Source: Verrucomicrobiota bacterium
Lineage (GTDB): Bacteria; Verrucomicrobiota; Verrucomicrobiia; Chthoniobacterales; UBA10450
Length of the DNA: 5,717 bases
Reading direction: 5' to 3'
NCBI GenBank assembly: GCA_003218615.1
Contig: QHOD01000123.1
Span: 1-5,717, forward strand
The notes under the pieces were generated by a model. The model saw nothing but the letters and a program-made list of their open reading frames with translations. It was not told the origin of the DNA and ran no database searches. How positions within the stretch are numbered: position 1 is the stretch's first letter; every line of letters starts with the position of its first letter. The position numbers and the translations under genes are program-made. This document shows positions 5,561 through 5,717 of this stretch, in pieces.

Positions 5561-5717
5561 ATGAACCCCTCTCTTCGCGCTGCTGTGATCGCGGAATGGC
5601 GTGGCCTTCCCGAGAAGAAAATGCGAACGGATCGGTGGCAAGCACCGGTGGACTTGCTTCCAAGGTTGATGCAGCGGCTCGGGCTTCGCGAGCGCTTGCA
5701 CGAAGCAGATGTGATCG
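5561..5717 (+). CDS. DUF721/DciA-like protein, N-terminal part (3' end outside window)
   Basis: From ATG 5561 the frame stays open to the right edge: 52 codons plus one base. The visible sequence starts MNPSLRAAVIAEWRGLPE and goes on with RTDRWQAPVDLLPRLMQRLG and LRERLHEADVI. It reads like the start of a DUF721-family protein, in which a short N-terminal segment precedes a helix leading into the conserved core (L-x-x-L-G-x-x-x-R-L-x-E-x-x-V). DUF721 includes DciA, the replicative-helicase (DnaB) loading/operator protein found in bacteria that lack DnaC. The conserved W-x-x-I/V-V-G core would fall just beyond the window, so the call rests on a short piece and on general resemblance. No Shine-Dalgarno is evident. 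It lies 164 bp after rpoN and probably has its own transcript. Confidence 0.55.
   Translation, partial: MNPSLRAAVIAEWRGLPEKKMRTDRWQAPVDLLPRLMQRLGLRERLHEADVI

Noticed and set aside
1..5717. CRISPR array, tRNA, rRNA, transposase or phage genes
   Set aside because: No regularly spaced direct repeats, no tRNA-like cloverleaf and no transposase or phage motifs were seen on either strand.

Overview
The window looks like chromosomal DNA of a mid-to-high-GC Gram-negative bacterium. The best guess is a Verrucomicrobiota (Chthoniobacterales-like) soil or freshwater lineage. This rests on the gene families present (a DR2241-type CbiX/Fe-S pair, a futalosine-deaminase-like amidohydrolase, a creatininase-family protein, a sigma-54 with a long acidic region, and a DUF721/DciA-like start) and on short REP-like palindromes. 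The taxonomy is inference, because no marker was searched.

Layout, all on the + strand: (1) the 3' part of a CbiX/sirohydrochlorin-chelatase-like gene runs in from the left edge to 640 and carries a GC-rich, REP-like tandem repeat inside its reading frame (429-498). (2) A 61-bp spacer with an inverted repeat (654-689) follows. (3) A tight four-gene run comes next: a small GAF-domain protein (702-1160), a DR2241-type putative 4Fe-4S protein (1175-1840), an amidohydrolase/deaminase (1837-3075) and a creatininase-family metallohydrolase (3072-3842). The gaps are 14 bp, then two 4-bp ATGA overlaps, so this is almost certainly one operon with translational coupling. (4) A 123-bp spacer (3843-3965) holds a REP-like stem-loop (3864-3914) and, directly abutting it, a close match to a sigma-54 -24/-12 promoter (3915-3931). 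(5) rpoN, encoding sigma-54, occupies 3966-5396. (6) A 164-bp spacer is followed by the start of a DUF721/DciA-like gene (5561 to the right edge).

The left cluster combines tetrapyrrole-chelatase-like and iron-sulfur modules, which in Deinococcus DR2241 are, as I recall, one polypeptide. Here they are split, with a GAF sensor gene between them. The cluster then continues into two hydrolases acting on C-N bonds. The amidohydrolase has the zinc/iron ligand set of the aminodeoxyfutalosine/S-adenosylhomocysteine deaminase group, so a cofactor-metabolism role (possibly menaquinone by the futalosine route) is plausible but not proven.

The two most interesting signals are the sigma-54-type promoter in front of the sigma-54 gene itself, which suggests autoregulation, and the REP-like repeat apparently domesticated in frame inside the CbiX-like gene.
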